Assembly (NCBI RefSeq): GCF_007750855.1
Contig: NZ_CP036291.1
Location: forward strand, 5,988,905 to 6,052,904
Reading direction: 5' to 3'
DNA from: Pirellulimonas nuda
GTDB taxonomy: Bacteria; Planctomycetota; Planctomycetia; Pirellulales; Lacipirellulaceae
Length of the DNA stretch: 64,000 nucleotides
Shown: in pieces, positions 63,911 through 64,000 of the stretch
Layout of the letters: each line of letters begins with the position of its first letter
Numbering within the stretch: the first letter of the stretch is position 1
Notes under the pieces: generated by a model
The model's database searches: none
Told to the model about the DNA's origin: nothing
What the model saw: the letters and a program-made list of their open reading frames with translations, nothing else
Position numbers and translations under genes: made by a program

Positions 63911-64000
63911 GCTGTGCGACTTACCGCGTTGCGCGTCTGCTAGCAGAAGTTTGCGAGAGCAACGTCGTCCCGCGACAACACCTTCGCGCAACAACGTCAA

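Overview
The window is a high-GC bacterial chromosome segment that looks planctomycetal, most likely Pirellulales/Lacipirellulaceae-like. This is inferred from several traits together: a DUF1559 prepilin-like protein paired with a small lipoprotein, many PEP-CTERM proteins (three with dockerin-like GDYN..DG..DAADYTVWRD repeats), YXWGXW and PQQ-propeller secreted proteins, a ribosomal cluster without rpmD (L30), and a TPR giant with planctomycete-style secreted neighbours. No species can be named from sequence alone.

Layout. 1-13666 (minus strand): the S10-spc ribosomal protein cluster in the order rpsJ, rplC, rplD, rplW, rplB, rpsS, rplV, rpsC, rplP, rpmC, rpsQ, rplN, rplX, rplE, rpsN, rpsH, rplF, rplR, rpsE, rplO, secY, adk, map. 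A good sigma70-type promoter (TTGACA, 17 bases, TACATT) lies upstream of rpsJ, and map runs off the left edge. 13790-17899 (minus): a MuiA-like DUF4139 protein and a YXWGXW surface protein, each followed by a hairpin terminator. 18173-21905 (plus): guaB, an overlapping Cys-containing secreted protein and a small membrane protein. 21981-26396: two PEP-CTERM genes, a fadA thiolase and, between them, a REP-associated tyrosine transposase (RAYT) with five copies of its REP palindrome and a recent 180-bp tandem duplication. 26569-30080: a membrane-anchored unknown, a PQQ-type propeller protein and an Hsp20 with a palindrome-rich upstream region. 30325-36991: five PEP-CTERM genes around a DUF1559/lipoprotein pair. 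37075-46041: HlyD adaptor and FtsX permease of an ABC exporter, glmS, and a divergent pair of a GT87 membrane glycosyltransferase and a GT2-methyltransferase fusion. 46567-47108: a DUF433/DUF5615 toxin-antitoxin-like pair whose second gene carries an in-frame TAG. 47310-55696: a histone-deacetylase-like hydrolase, a c-type haem protein, a PEP-CTERM protein, an MscK-like channel, rplU and the orphan ABC ATPase that probably belongs to the exporter. 55834-63863 (plus): a TIGR03790-like secreted protein, a 1458-residue TPR protein, a DPF-repeat secreted protein and a lipoprotein.

Two unrelated short palindrome families are scattered between genes. The first (arms AAAAAGGT/ACCTTTTT) is tied to the RAYT and reaches into the coding ends of neighbouring genes. 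The second (CCGA..GTA..TCGGC followed by GCTAT) has no transposase in the window. I found no rRNA, tRNA, CRISPR array, prophage or exosortase gene.
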